A DNA stretch of 64,000 bases from an uncultured Clostridia bacterium (GTDB lineage Bacteria; Bacillota; Clostridia; Lachnospirales; Anaerotignaceae): NCBI GenBank assembly GCA_937901125.1, contig CALCGT010000023.1:1-64000 (forward strand), read 5' to 3'. The notes beneath the pieces are model-generated. The model was not told the origin of the DNA, made no database searches, and saw only the letters and a program-made list of their open reading frames with translations. Position numbers and translations under genes: made by a program. The first letter of the stretch is position 1; the number at the start of each line of letters is the position of its first letter. Below are positions 9,540-18,356 of this stretch, piece after piece.

Positions 9540-10445
9540 AAGCGGAAGGGTCACCACGGAAATGATAGTGGAAACGAAGGTAAATTCCGATGCCCGTTTT
9601 TCATCGTTGCCATACAGGTCTGCAAAGGAAGGCAGAGCCGCCGCCGCAGGGGTACCCATCAGCACCACCAGCACGCTCAGGGCCATACCGCTCATGAAAG
9701 TACCGCAGATCAGCTTTGTGATGATAGGCATTACGATCAGAGTGAAGAAGCTGAATACATAAACCAGCTTGTCCTTGAAGATCTCTTTCACATTTGCCGC
9801 TGCCAGCAAAGAGCCAATATAGATCATAGAAAGACATACGGTAGTATTTGCGGAATACTGCAGTACATCATAGATGGGCTGTGGCAGGGAAATGGAATTT
9901 ACAAAGCAGAATACACCAACGATGGCAGAAAGACAGATCAGGTTGATGAAAGCCTCTTTCAGCATCCGCAATGCAGGCTTCTTGATGTCGCTGCCCATAG
10001 TGAACAGCACAGAGCAGATGGTAAACAGGAATACATTGCAGGTAAACATGACAGCCACACAGAAGATCAGCCCTTCTGCGCCGTACATAGCCATGATCAA
10101 AGGCTGCCCCATAAAGATTACGTTGCTGTATACACCGCCGCCGGAAAAAAGCCCCAGCTCTCTGGGTTTCATTTTCATCAGCTTACCAACGACAAAGAAC
10201 ATCAATGCACCAATACAACACATCATATAGGTGGCAAAACAGGTCACCAGAAAGCCCTTGAAGATTTCCGAAGAATATTCTCTCTGCAGCAAAACGACCA
10301 TATTACAGGGCACCGCCACACGAGTCAGCACGATGGAAAGCCCCTTGGCATTTGCCAAAGATAAGAAATTCTTTTTATGTAATACCACCCCGATAATCAT
10401 CAGGATGACCATTGTGATCAATTGATAAATTACAGGTATTGCCAT
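9516..10445 (-). CDS. AEC-family transporter (auxin efflux carrier-like permease)
   Basis: 309 residues with about ten membrane helices in the two five-helix halves of the AEC fold. Features are YSNVIFMGQPLIMAMYG (the conserved N-x-x-F-x-G-x-P region of helix 4) and the C-terminal MGTPAAAALPSFADLYGND. Bacterial members include malate and malonate permeases and other small organic-acid carriers; the substrate is unknown here. The ATG at 10445 lies behind a GGAGGAAGGAAG purine stretch. It is monocistronic, with its own terminator at 9411-9440. Confidence 0.9.
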   Translation of the reverse strand: MAIPVIYQLITMVILMIIGVVLHKKNFLSLANAKGLSIVLTRVAVPCNMVVLLQREYSSEIFKGFLVTCFATYMMCCIGALMFFVVGKLMKMKPRELGLFSGGGVYSNVIFMGQPLIMAMYGAEGLIFCVAVMFTCNVFLFTICSVLFTMGSDIKKPALRMLKEAFINLICLSAIVGVFCFVNSISLPQPIYDVLQYSANTTVCLSMIYIGSLLAAANVKEIFKDKLVYVFSFFTLIVMPIITKLICGTFMSGMALSVLVVLMGTPAAAALPSFADLYGNDEKRASEFTFVSTIISVVTLPLVAQFLCQ

Positions 10446-10580
10446 TATTTTTACTTCCTTCCTCCATGGTACAGCGTTTCATCCTATTTTCTTCCGTAAA
10501 CTAGTTTTCATTCTACCGCAAGTTCCCTGATTTTGCAACGTTTTTTCAAAGAAACTCCCAAATTTTTAATCTTTTACAAA

Positions 10581-10629
10581 AAGATGAGATGTCTCATTTA
10601 TATAAATCAGACATCTCATTTATATAAAT
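10581..10629 (-). terminator. Terminator overlapping the PAP2 stop codon, with 22-base tandem repeat
   Basis: GAGATGTCT (10586-10594) pairs with AGACATCTC (10609-10617); the reverse strand continues CATCTTTTTG. The stop codon of the PAP2 gene (10616-10618) lies inside it. TCTCATTTATATAAAT occurs twice with a 22-base period (10592-10607, 10614-10629). Confidence 0.75.
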
Positions 10630-11173
10630 GAGTCTTTTCGCCGCGATCCATACAAAAAAACCGCTGTACCACCTTTGCCATCAAAACGCCAATGGCCGCC
10701 CCTGCCAGCACATCTGTAGGAAAATGCACCCCCAGATACAGTCTGGAAAAGCCCATCAGTGTCGCAAAGGCATAGGCAGCCACGCCCCATTTTTTATTCA
10801 TGGCATAGATGGCCGTTGCCGCCGCAAAGGAAGCCGACGTATGCCCCGAAGGGAAAGACCCATCCCCCACTGGCGGGATCAGGATATCATATCCGTAAAG
10901 GTCATAGGGTCTAGCGCGAGCCACCGAGGGCTTCAGCAGCAGATTGCATACCAGGGCATTTGCTGCCAAAGAAAACAGGAGCAAAAGCCCCCGCTTTTGC
11001 CAGATTTTATGTTTTGACCCTATGAAAAGAAATAGCAGCCCCAAGGCGATCCAAATAAATCCCCCATCCCCCAGAGCCGAAACAAGAATCATAATGTTGT
11101 CCAAAATAGGATGGGCGCAGGTCTCCTTCAGCCAGAGCAGAAACCGCCCATCCATTTCCAAAAGCCACTCCAT
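10616..11173 (-). CDS. PAP2-family membrane phosphatase
   Basis: 185 residues with several membrane helices and the three-part acid phosphatase signature: KPSVARARP (motif 1), PSGHTSASFA (motif 2 with the catalytic His) and SRLYLGVHFPTDVLAG (motif 3 with the nucleophilic His). Such proteins dephosphorylate undecaprenyl pyrophosphate or lipid phosphates at the outer face of the membrane; the exact substrate is not known. I chose the ATG at 11173 (MEWLLEMD), 7 bases after AGGAGG; an ATG 36 bases upstream has no better site. The C-terminal codons run into the terminator. Confidence 0.93.
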   Translation of the reverse strand: MEWLLEMDGRFLLWLKETCAHPILDNIMILVSALGDGGFIWIALGLLFLFIGSKHKIWQKRGLLLLFSLAANALVCNLLLKPSVARARPYDLYGYDILIPPVGDGSFPSGHTSASFAAATAIYAMNKKWGVAAYAFATLMGFSRLYLGVHFPTDVLAGAAIGVLMAKVVQRFFCMDRGEKTHLYK

Positions 11174-11280
11174 GCAGCGACCTCCTTTATCCTTTTCCAT
11201 GGATTTCATCGTACCATATAGGATAGCCCATGGTCAACGAGAAATGTATCGAAAAAAGAACCTTGTTCCATCGTACCCCT

Positions 11281-11340
11281 AAAAACGAAAAACCGAAAGA
11301 ACCCTCCATTACAAAGATTTCTTTCGGTTTTCGTTTTTTA
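11281..11340. terminator. Terminator with long A/T-rich arms
   Basis: AAAACGAAAAACCGAAAG pairs with CTTTCGGTTTTCGTTTT across about 11282-11338 and ends in T6. It lies downstream of the ECF S-component gene, which reads leftward. Confidence 0.8.
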
Positions 11341-11385
11341 TGAGTACGCCTCGAAAAGTGCTTTTCAGCTTCTTGATCCGATTTG

Positions 11386-11907
11386 TTATCGAGATACGAT
11401 CTTGTAGATATTCGCCTTATGGAAAGCTGCGCCAACTACGAAGAAGATCACCATGCCTGCCACACCCTGCACGATATTTTCAGGAATGGATGTAGCCGCT
11501 ACGATGAAGCTGCTTTTCAGGATGCCGCCGCCGATGAAATAGCCAATGACCATCCAAACGATACCAACAACGGATGCTGCCAGGTTACGGCCTGTGAAGA
11601 ATTTCTCTCTGTCGCATGCGCCACCAGCGATCTTACCGATGAGCCAGCCCATCAGACCTTTGATGATCAGGGTGAAGGGTGCCCAGTGAGCATAGCCGCT
11701 CAGGATATCTGCCAGAGCAGAGCCGATGCCGCCGGCTACCATGCCATATCTTGCGCCAAAGAATACGCCTACCAATAAGATCATGCTGTCCCCTAAATGG
11801 ATATACCCCTGCGTAGCAGAAACAGGTATCTGGAATACCATTGTGCATACCGCCACCAGAGCAATCAGCAAACCATGGATACAAAGTTCTTTTGTTGTCA
11901 TTTTCAT
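11386..11907 (-). CDS. ECF transporter S component, vitamin type unknown
   Basis: 173 residues, six membrane helices, the substrate-binding (S) part of an energy-coupling-factor importer. The family core is clear: YIHLGDSMILLVGVFFGARYGMVAGGIGSALADILSGY followed by APFTLIIKGLMGWLIG (here described in two pieces of the N-terminal half). No EcfA or EcfT gene is nearby, so it must share a module encoded elsewhere. I chose the ATG at 11907 (MKMTTKE) because GGGGGA lies 7 bases upstream. The substrate cannot be told; the family includes pantothenate, riboflavin and hydroxymethylpyrimidine carriers. Confidence 0.85.
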   Translation of the reverse strand: MKMTTKELCIHGLLIALVAVCTMVFQIPVSATQGYIHLGDSMILLVGVFFGARYGMVAGGIGSALADILSGYAHWAPFTLIIKGLMGWLIGKIAGGACDREKFFTGRNLAASVVGIVWMVIGYFIGGGILKSSFIVAATSIPENIVQGVAGMVIFFVVGAAFHKANIYKIVSR

Positions 11908-12043
11908 TTTAAAATCCCCCATTTCATTATACTATAATCTCTGTTGTCAGCATAGCATACAGCCTGAGGGAAAATCTACCTGTTGCCTAGGCAAATCCAC
12001 AATCGTATCCATACAATTTTCCAAAGTGTATCGATATATTCTT

Positions 12044-12541
12044 TTACATAGGGGGTAAATACATCAGATAGGGTGCTGTCAGAATCGCCATGCCCAATGC
12101 GATTCTCTTCTTCTGCCCTTCTTCCATCTCCAGCTTTTTCAGCACGAATTTTCTCTGGAAAATATAAATCAAAATACCCGCCAAAACCACCGCTGCTGTG
12201 GTAAATAAAAAGGAAGGCAGGTTACCAACAGGCAGATATACATTCACATTAGCATCCCGAAAAGTATCGCTCAGAACCTCGCTGAGCGCCACAAAAACCC
12301 CCGATGCCAGAATATCCGCCAGAAACCCAAATCCCCATGTCTTTAATATGGTCTTTTTATACCATTCCTTCTTTTCAGGCAGCTTCAGCCATGCTAACAA
12401 AAGCAGCAGCATCAGGCTGTCCACCGCAAAATTGGCAGGCAGCAAGATCAACAGAAAAGGCGGAAATAACAACCCAAAGAAATAGATGCTCCACATGGGA
12501 AAAATCAGATTATATACTTTGATACTTTTTTTCAATCCCAT
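12044..12541 (-). CDS. Integral membrane protein of unknown function
   Basis: 165 residues. About four hydrophobic segments: residues 10-33, 37-52, 77-97 and 122-142. A charged loop (LPEKKEWYKK) and a basic tail (FQRKFVLKKLEMEEGQKKR) suggest cytoplasmic parts. I do not recognise a family. The start at 12541 (MGLKKSIK) follows GGAGCGGAGG; an upstream ATG would place the coding start inside the terminator of the SLH gene and is rejected. It lies downstream of the SLH gene but is separated from it by that terminator, so co-transcription would need read-through. Confidence 0.75.
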   Translation of the reverse strand: MGLKKSIKVYNLIFPMWSIYFFGLLFPPFLLILLPANFAVDSLMLLLLLAWLKLPEKKEWYKKTILKTWGFGFLADILASGVFVALSEVLSDTFRDANVNVYLPVGNLPSFLFTTAAVVLAGILIYIFQRKFVLKKLEMEEGQKKRIALGMAILTAPYLMYLPPM

Positions 12542-12557
12542 CGCCTCCGCTCCATAT

Positions 12558-12586
12558 ACAAAAAGGGGCAGCAAAACTGCCCCCTC
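12558..12586 (-). terminator. Terminator of the SLH-protein gene
   Basis: GGGGCAG-CAAAA-CTGCCCC (12565-12584); on the reverse strand followed by TTTTTG. Confidence 0.85.
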
Positions 12587-12602
12587 TTATTGAAATATTA
12601 TC

Positions 12603-15332
12603 TTATCCTTCGATTTCAGAAACCCAACCATCGTCATTGAATGTCAGTTTTACATTTTTGCCGCGGCATTTATCGTCCAGTTTATCACGACCTACACCGT
12701 TTACATCACAGCTGGGCTTGCCGATGCAATCGAAGGAGAAGGTATTGCCGGCTGCTGTTTCGATACGGATGATATCATCATCTGCATCATATTCCTTCAG
12801 CTCGCCTTCTGCTGCTTTTACATAGATATCGATGCTTTCGACTCTTTCCTTGTCATCCAGCCTTGCTTCTACGTAAACCTCAACAGCCTTATCGTCGATC
12901 ATGGCTTTCATTTTTTCCAGATCTGTGCTCTGACCGCTGTGGTTCTTGATTTCGATACGGCTGCGGCCCAGCCATTCATAAGTATTGCTGTCACCCTTCA
13001 CTTTCAGACCACCCTTACCAGCGGTTGCAACACCTTTAACCCGTTTGATGCCATTGCCATAGGTACTGTCTGTTACGGTGATCTTATTGATGAGACCATC
13101 GCTGTTGAAGCCCAGCTCCAGAGTAGAGCCGATATAGCCAACGCTGGCGATATCATCCAGTGTAAAGTTGTCGTCCTCATCTGTCAGCTTAGGGGTCTTT
13201 GTAGCGTTCAACTTGAACTGATTGCCGTTCTTTGTTTCGATGATGATATATTTATCATCTCTATTGTATTCCACCAGCTTACCTGTTGCGGCTGTCAGTC
13301 TGGAATCCACTTTCACAACATTGTTGCTGCCATCAGCAGAGATCTCTGCATACAGTTCTACAGCGTCATCGTTCGCCATTCTCTCGAATACCTTCAAAGA
13401 GCTGGTCCATGCGCTTCTCACGATCAGAGGATTCCGCACTTTTTTGCCATTGGCATCATCGCCGGTTACCAGATCGTCATCCTTGTCGGAATTATAATCC
13501 GCGTTGTACTTCGCCAGCATGGTGTATGTAGTAGAAGATGTCTTGAATTTCAGCTTACCGTTTTCCACAGAAGCCACTGTGCCCTTCCGTTCGGAATAGC
13601 TGTCCTCATCATCTTTCCATGCACTCTTCTTATTGGACAGTTCAATTGCACTGATCTTACCGCCTTTGTTGAATTCGATACGGCAGTAAACCGTATCATA
13701 TTTATCATAATAGTTTTCTGCTGCGCTGACTGTCACATCTGTAAACTCACTATCTTCCCATTTGTAGAAAGAAATATTCTTTGTGGGGTTTTCAGAGCCG
13801 AAACGGTAAGTGGTTTCCTTGCCGCCGGATTTTACAACCATCTTGGAATCTGTGAAGCCGACCACTTCATAGGTAGTGCTGCTGGATTTGCTGCCGCCTT
13901 CGTCGAAGCTGTCTTCAGACAGGATGACCTTTACGGCGTCGCCCTTCTTATTGACGGTTACTTTCACATAGGTTGTGCCGCTGTCTGCCAGTTTTTCCAT
14001 ATCTTTTACAGTAACCTTTTCATCGGCAATATAGAAAGTACAGCCGGAAGCAAATTTCACATCTTTCTTTGTGCTTGTGCCAGTGGGTTTAAATGTCACA
14101 CGGCTGCTGTTGAAACTATCCACCGTGCCTGTCATGGTATATTCATCGGTGAAGGTTACGTGCATTTCTGTTACATAAGTGACTTCTTCTCTGCTGCTGC
14201 CAACCTTTTCCAGCTTCACTTCTGTCATTACGCCGGCATAAGCGTGTTCGTCATAGCGTGCTTCCAATGTATCTCTCAGCACCTTACGTGTTACTTTTAC
14301 GCCTTCCAGGTAGCATGTGCAGTCGGAATCCAGTGTATATTTGTCTGTTTCCCCCGTATTTTCATTTTCCAGAGAAACTGTGTTATCCTTCATGGATGTG
14401 ATATAGCCTGTGATATCATATTTTGCCTGTGCAGGCACAGCATCCAGCACACGGATGGCACTCAGAGAACCACCGTTATGGATGATACTGATACGGTCGC
14501 CCTTGGAAACACGGCTCAAAGCCATCTGCTGATTGGTTTCGCCTACATAGACCTTAACTTTATCGGCCGTAGCATGGAAGCCTTCCACATCGCCGTTATC
14601 CATTTCCACTTCGATATAGTAATAAGTGCCGGCATTGTTGGTGATTTCCTTGATGACACCGGAATTGCCGATGCCCTGAGTCAGCACTCCATAAGTATTA
14701 TTCAGCATAACAGCCATCTCTGCACGGGTGATATTGTTTTTGGGGTTAAAACTGCCATATTCATCCCCGCTCAGGATGCCCAGTCTTTTCAGCAGGTCTA
14801 CCTGAATCACCGTATTGGCAGAAATTTTCCAATAATCCTTGAAATTCACCGCGTCAGGTGTGGTACCATCCACATCATAACGAACTGCCAGGGCATTGCC
14901 GAACATCAGGGCAACATCCTCTCTGGTCGCCTTCTGGGTACCGCCTGCAAATTTGGAAGCTACCATCTGCATATCGATGATATTGTGATGCAGACCATAG
15001 GCCACTGCTGTCTGGCACCAGCTGGGTACTTTATATGTATTCAGCACAGGCATATAAGAATATGCATCCACTGCATTCATTGCCGTTGCTGCCCCTGTTT
15101 TCATCAGAGAGTTATATACCATCACCATTGCTTCGCAGTATGTTACATTGTTTTTCCCACGGAATGTACCATCTTCATAACCGCTCAGCAGACCTTTATC
15201 TGCCGCATTATTAATGACCGTTTTTGCCCAGGCCACCTCGTTGATATCTTTGAAATTTGCTGCATAGGCTGTCATAGGCAGGCAGGAAGTTGCCATCACC
15301 GCAGACAAAAGCAGCGCCAGTTTGCGTTTCAT
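12603..15332 (-). CDS. S-layer-homology (SLH) domain surface protein
   Basis: 909 residues, secreted. A signal peptide (basic MKRK, hydrophobic core, cleavage after TAYA near residue 24) is followed by three SLH repeats at about 27-85, 88-150 and 160-215 (for example LLSGYEDGTFRGKNNVTYCEAM and LGILSGDEYGSFNPKNNITRAEMAVML, given as landmarks), which bind secondary cell-wall polymer. The remaining 690 residues are rich in Asp, Lys, Thr and Val and form a series of similar beta-type modules, each around V-x-V-x-N-G-D or VDS-type strands; I cannot name these domains. The ATG follows AGGGGGTAAAAAGT. It is probably an abundant cell-surface protein. Confidence 0.9.
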   Translation of the reverse strand: MKRKLALLLSAVMATSCLPMTAYAANFKDINEVAWAKTVINNAADKGLLSGYEDGTFRGKNNVTYCEAMVMVYNSLMKTGAATAMNAVDAYSYMPVLNTYKVPSWCQTAVAYGLHHNIIDMQMVASKFAGGTQKATREDVALMFGNALAVRYDVDGTTPDAVNFKDYWKISANTVIQVDLLKRLGILSGDEYGSFNPKNNITRAEMAVMLNNTYGVLTQGIGNSGVIKEITNNAGTYYYIEVEMDNGDVEGFHATADKVKVYVGETNQQMALSRVSKGDRISIIHNGGSLSAIRVLDAVPAQAKYDITGYITSMKDNTVSLENENTGETDKYTLDSDCTCYLEGVKVTRKVLRDTLEARYDEHAYAGVMTEVKLEKVGSSREEVTYVTEMHVTFTDEYTMTGTVDSFNSSRVTFKPTGTSTKKDVKFASGCTFYIADEKVTVKDMEKLADSGTTYVKVTVNKKGDAVKVILSEDSFDEGGSKSSSTTYEVVGFTDSKMVVKSGGKETTYRFGSENPTKNISFYKWEDSEFTDVTVSAAENYYDKYDTVYCRIEFNKGGKISAIELSNKKSAWKDDEDSYSERKGTVASVENGKLKFKTSSTTYTMLAKYNADYNSDKDDDLVTGDDANGKKVRNPLIVRSAWTSSLKVFERMANDDAVELYAEISADGSNNVVKVDSRLTAATGKLVEYNRDDKYIIIETKNGNQFKLNATKTPKLTDEDDNFTLDDIASVGYIGSTLELGFNSDGLINKITVTDSTYGNGIKRVKGVATAGKGGLKVKGDSNTYEWLGRSRIEIKNHSGQSTDLEKMKAMIDDKAVEVYVEARLDDKERVESIDIYVKAAEGELKEYDADDDIIRIETAAGNTFSFDCIGKPSCDVNGVGRDKLDDKCRGKNVKLTFNDDGWVSEIEG

Positions 15333-15457
15333 ACTTTTTACCCCCTTAGGAATCGTTTTTGCAATACAATAGATCCTACTTCTCCATTGTTATTCTTAAG
15401 TTTACCATATTTGTTTGATTCTGCCTAGTCCTTACCTCTTAAGGTTTTTTTAAATCA

Positions 15458-15493
15458 AACAAAAGAAAGCGGCTGTCTCATCCCGCCCGCTTT
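15458..15493 (-). terminator. Terminator overlapping the YhcN-like stop codon
   Basis: AAAGCGG (15466-15472) pairs with CCGCTTT (15487-15493). The reverse strand continues CTTTTGTTTG. The stop codon at 15478-15480 lies in the loop. Confidence 0.6.
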
Positions 15494-15873
15494 TGCTCCA
15501 TATCCTCGATGAGAGAAACGATATGGGTATTCATGGTGATAGATGTACTTTGGATAGATTCATCCGCCTCTTTGGCCGCAGAGTCCGCTTCTTTTTTGAC
15601 GCGGCTCATATCATTTTGTTCCATATTTTCTTCCAGACGCAGTCCAATGATAGCCGTATGCCCGTCCACCACCACGGCACAGCCCGTCACCTCATCGATC
15701 TGATAAATCTGCCGTTTGATGGCACCTGCCCGTTCTTCGGGGCTTTTCTCCCCTACCATATCATCATATTTTACGAAATGCAGCTGAGATAAGTTATTCT
15801 CTGTCACTTCTGCCCTGCAGCCCGGCAGCAACGCCGCCATCAGAAATAGGATTAGTCCTGCCTGTTTTTTCAT
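15478..15873 (-). CDS. YhcN/YlaJ-like sporulation lipoprotein
   Basis: 131 residues. A lipoprotein signal with lipobox LLPGC (Cys at residue 19) gives membrane anchoring outside the cytoplasm. The body resembles the YhcN/YlaJ family: RAGAIKRQIYQIDEVTGCAVVVDGHTAIIGLRL, a compact alpha/beta unit in which family members carry the same V-x-V-x-x-D/G-x-x-A-x-V/I-G pattern, followed by a helix-rich tail. Such lipoproteins occur in the spore inner membrane or forespore; their molecular role is poorly known. It is monocistronic or downstream of nothing visible. Confidence 0.75.
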   Translation of the reverse strand: MKKQAGLILFLMAALLPGCRAEVTENNLSQLHFVKYDDMVGEKSPEERAGAIKRQIYQIDEVTGCAVVVDGHTAIIGLRLEENMEQNDMSRVKKEADSAAKEADESIQSTSITMNTHIVSLIEDMEQKRAG

Positions 15874-15997
15874 TTTGCCGCCTCCTTTTCCATTAGTATG
15901 CCGTTTTGATGGATTTTTATAAAAACAAGATTTGTCATCAAAAAGGCACGGAAATGGTGTATACTAAAGGAAATCAGCAAAAAAGGAGGACTTTTTT

Positions 15998-16162
15998 ATG
16001 CATGAAAAAAGAAGACATTACCGTGTGGCATTGAAAGAAATCAAGGAATCCCCCGCAGAGGGCATCTATGTGACCAATGAAGAGCTGAGAAAATGCGGTC
16101 TCTATGCCGGCTTCCTGTTCGTTTTCCTGACGATTTTCGCCTTTTTCAACCGAAAAGGCTAA
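15998..16162 (+). CDS. Small single-span membrane protein, 54 residues
   Basis: An ATG at 15998 follows AAAGGAGGAC with good spacing and opens a 54-codon frame ending TAA at 16160-16162. The N-terminal 33 residues are charged (MHEKRRHYRVALKEI...), followed by one hydrophobic helix (GLYAGFLFVFLTIFAFF) and a basic end NRKG, so the protein probably sits with its charged end in the cytoplasm. No family recognised. A TATACT box at 15960-15965 may serve it. The codon choice matches the neighbouring genes, which supports a real gene. Confidence 0.75.
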   Translation: MHEKRRHYRVALKEIKESPAEGIYVTNEELRKCGLYAGFLFVFLTIFAFFNRKG

Positions 16163-16171
16163 GGTTTCGCC

Positions 16172-16200
16172 TTGCCAAGACGTTTCTTTTTCAGTATACT
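16172..16200 (+). promoter_or_regulatory. Promoter of ychF
   Basis: TTGCCA (16172-16177), 17-base spacer, TATACT (16195-16200), about 70 bases upstream of the ychF start. Confidence 0.75.
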
Positions 16201-16273
16201 AAAGGGTAGTATAATCAACGGTGAAGTCTCGCCTTTGAAAAAGAAGAACTACTTTGAAAGGAAGAAGTAAACT

Positions 16274-17371
16274 ATGAAACTTGGTATTGTAGGTCTGCCC
16301 AACGTAGGCAAAAGCACCTTATTCAATTCTATGACACTGGGTAAGGCAGAAGCTGCCAACTACCCTTTCTGCACCATCGACCCCAACGTCGGCGTAGTTG
16401 CCGTACCCGATGAACGTCTGGCAAAGCTGACAGAAATGTATGATTCCGCAAAAACCACCCCCGCAGTCATCGAATTCGTTGACATTGCAGGTCTGGTGCG
16501 GGGGGCATCCAAAGGCGAAGGTCTGGGCAATAAATTCCTGAGCCATATCCGTGAAGTGGATGCCATCTGCCATGTTGTGCGCTGCTTTGAAGATACAAAC
16601 GTGGTACACGTAGACGGCTCCATCAACCCCATCCGCGATATTGAAACCATCAATCTGGAGCTGATCTTCTCCGATATCGAAATTCTGGAACGCCGTATTT
16701 CCAAAACCGTGAAGCTGGCAAAACAGGATAAATCCCTGCAGAGGGAACTGGATATCCTGATGAAGCTGAAAGAAGCCCTGGAAGCCGGGAAATCCGCCAG
16801 AAGCGTGGAATTTGATGCTCCCGAGGATTATGAATTCGTGCAGTCCCTGACACTGTTGACAGCGAAACCCGTTCTCTACGCCGCAAACGTTACAGAGGAT
16901 GATTTGACGGACGACGGCGCATCCAACGAATTTGTTGGCAGAGTAAGAGAATACGCAGCTGCAGAGCATAACGAGGTATTCGTGCTGTGTGCCAAAATCG
17001 AAGAAGAAATTTCTGATCTGGATGAAGAAGACAAAAAAGAATTCCTGGCAGAACTGGGCGTGGAAACCAGTGGCCTGGACCGACTGATCGCCGCAAGCTA
17101 TAAGCTACTGGGTCTCATCAGCTACCTGACAGCAGGCCCCCAGGAATCCCGTGCTTGGACCATCACAAAGGGCACAAAGGCGCCCCAGGCGGCAGGGAAG
17201 ATCCATTCCGATTTTGAACGGGGCTTCATCCGCGCGGAAGTGGTGCATTATGATGACCTGATGCGCCTTGGCTCCTATAACGCAGCCAAGGAACAGGGCC
17301 TGGTTCGTTCCGAAGGGAAGGAATATGTGATGAAGGACGGAGACGTCGTGCTGTTCCGCTTCAATGTATAA
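16274..17371 (+). CDS. ychF: YchF/OLA1-family ATPase/GTPase
   Basis: 365 residues, the normal length. A universally conserved P-loop protein of the Obg family that binds ribosomes and hydrolyses ATP. GLPNVGKST (P-loop, residues 6-14), FVDIAGLVRGASKGEGLGNKFL (switch II region) and NVTEDD (the position of the NKxD motif, altered as in YchF, which explains ATP preference) are visible. A coiled-coil insertion lies around 125-200 and the TGS domain at the C-terminus (AWTITKGTKAPQAAGKIH...GKEYVMKDGDVVLFRFNV). The ATG follows AAAGGAAG. It has its own promoter. Confidence 0.98.
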   Translation: MKLGIVGLPNVGKSTLFNSMTLGKAEAANYPFCTIDPNVGVVAVPDERLAKLTEMYDSAKTTPAVIEFVDIAGLVRGASKGEGLGNKFLSHIREVDAICHVVRCFEDTNVVHVDGSINPIRDIETINLELIFSDIEILERRISKTVKLAKQDKSLQRELDILMKLKEALEAGKSARSVEFDAPEDYEFVQSLTLLTAKPVLYAANVTEDDLTDDGASNEFVGRVREYAAAEHNEVFVLCAKIEEEISDLDEEDKKEFLAELGVETSGLDRLIAASYKLLGLISYLTAGPQESRAWTITKGTKAPQAAGKIHSDFERGFIRAEVVHYDDLMRLGSYNAAKEQGLVRSEGKEYVMKDGDVVLFRFNV

Positions 17372-17408
17372 GAAAGAAATCGGACTGTAGAAGCAGTGCA
17401 AATAAATA

Positions 17409-17443
17409 TAAGCGTCAATTCGGCATACGGATTGACGCTTATG
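17409..17443. terminator. Probable terminator after ychF
   Basis: AAGCGTCAAT (17411-17420) pairs with ATTGACGCTT (17432-17441). The T tract is short, so termination may be weak. It lies between convergent genes. Confidence 0.6.
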
Positions 17444-17463
17444 TTTACACATCTAAAAAATTT

Positions 17464-18333
17464 TTATTCCTCAAGTACATATATATATCCATCTAAAATT
17501 TCAGATGAATACTCCATACCACTTTCATAGAACAGTTCCTTTAAAACCCTTATAACTACAGCCGGTTTTCCATAGTACAATGCTTTTTCTCCTTCAATTT
17601 TTTTCACCCCCCCAGGCTCGGTGCAATAAGCCGCAACCTTTATTAAAGCTTTCTTCAACGTCTCATCATCAACCTCCGGCGTGTCTTGGTCAGAAACCCC
17701 TATGATAAATGACGTTTCTATAATTTCCCCATCCGGAAAATCGTCCAACAGCAAAACATTGTCGCCATCATAAATTCGTACAATATTTTCATACTCTGTT
17801 AATGTTTTTAAAGGCATATACAGTTTTCCCTCGCAGGAAAAAATGCCTACGATACATAATGGATTTGCGGCTCCTTCCAATACCATATTGCCATAGTGTA
17901 TCGGATAACGGCTAACACTTATTTTTTTCGTTTGAGAAACATTATTCAGTTCTCCTGTTTGCCTATCCGTCTGTTGGAGTTCACCGTTGCCATCTATAAT
18001 GGAAACAATTTGATCTTCCGAAGAGAATATTACAGTCTTATTTAGAAATTCCGCAGTTTGCCGCACAGGAACATACAGCATTCCACCATACACAAATGTA
18101 TCGCATACCATTTCCCTTTCATGAAAAGAAAAATGTCGCTGTTTGATCTCAATAGAGCGTTCCCCTATTTTCCCCATTTGTACATATGCATCCCTGTCAT
18201 AATCAAAATATTCTTCTAATTGACAAGGAAATTCATCTTTTTCCAGACTTACAAAATTGCCTGGAGGTATGGCAAAAGCAGGTTTTGACATCATTAGAGC
18301 AATACCGATAGCACAGAATAAGCACCTCTTCAT
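17464..18333 (-). CDS. Secreted protein with copper-amine-oxidase-like stalk domain
   Basis: 289 residues. A signal peptide (MKRCLFCAIGIALMMSKPAFA, cleavage after AFA) precedes a domain with the pattern of the stalk (copper amine oxidase N-terminal-like) family: GGMLYVPVRQTAEFLNKTV...VSIIDG and again GKLYMPLKTLTEYE. These domains occur on surface proteins of Firmicutes and probably bind cell-wall partners. The ATG at 18333 lies 7 bases after AGGAGGAG; an upstream in-frame start at 18354 is less likely. The gene follows the CHAT-fold gene with only a few bases between them, so they form a two-gene operon and may work together. Confidence 0.75.
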   Translation of the reverse strand: MKRCLFCAIGIALMMSKPAFAIPPGNFVSLEKDEFPCQLEEYFDYDRDAYVQMGKIGERSIEIKQRHFSFHEREMVCDTFVYGGMLYVPVRQTAEFLNKTVIFSSEDQIVSIIDGNGELQQTDRQTGELNNVSQTKKISVSRYPIHYGNMVLEGAANPLCIVGIFSCEGKLYMPLKTLTEYENIVRIYDGDNVLLLDDFPDGEIIETSFIIGVSDQDTPEVDDETLKKALIKVAAYCTEPGGVKKIEGEKALYYGKPAVVIRVLKELFYESGMEYSSEILDGYIYVLEE

Positions 18334-18356
18334 TTCATCACTCCTCCTGACCATAT

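Noticed and set aside
12939..15428. An 829-codon open frame on the + strand opposite the SLH gene
   Set aside because: It lies wholly antisense to a well-supported gene, has no recognisable domain and a composition (Cys, His, Phe rich) typical of antisense frames in codon-biased genes.
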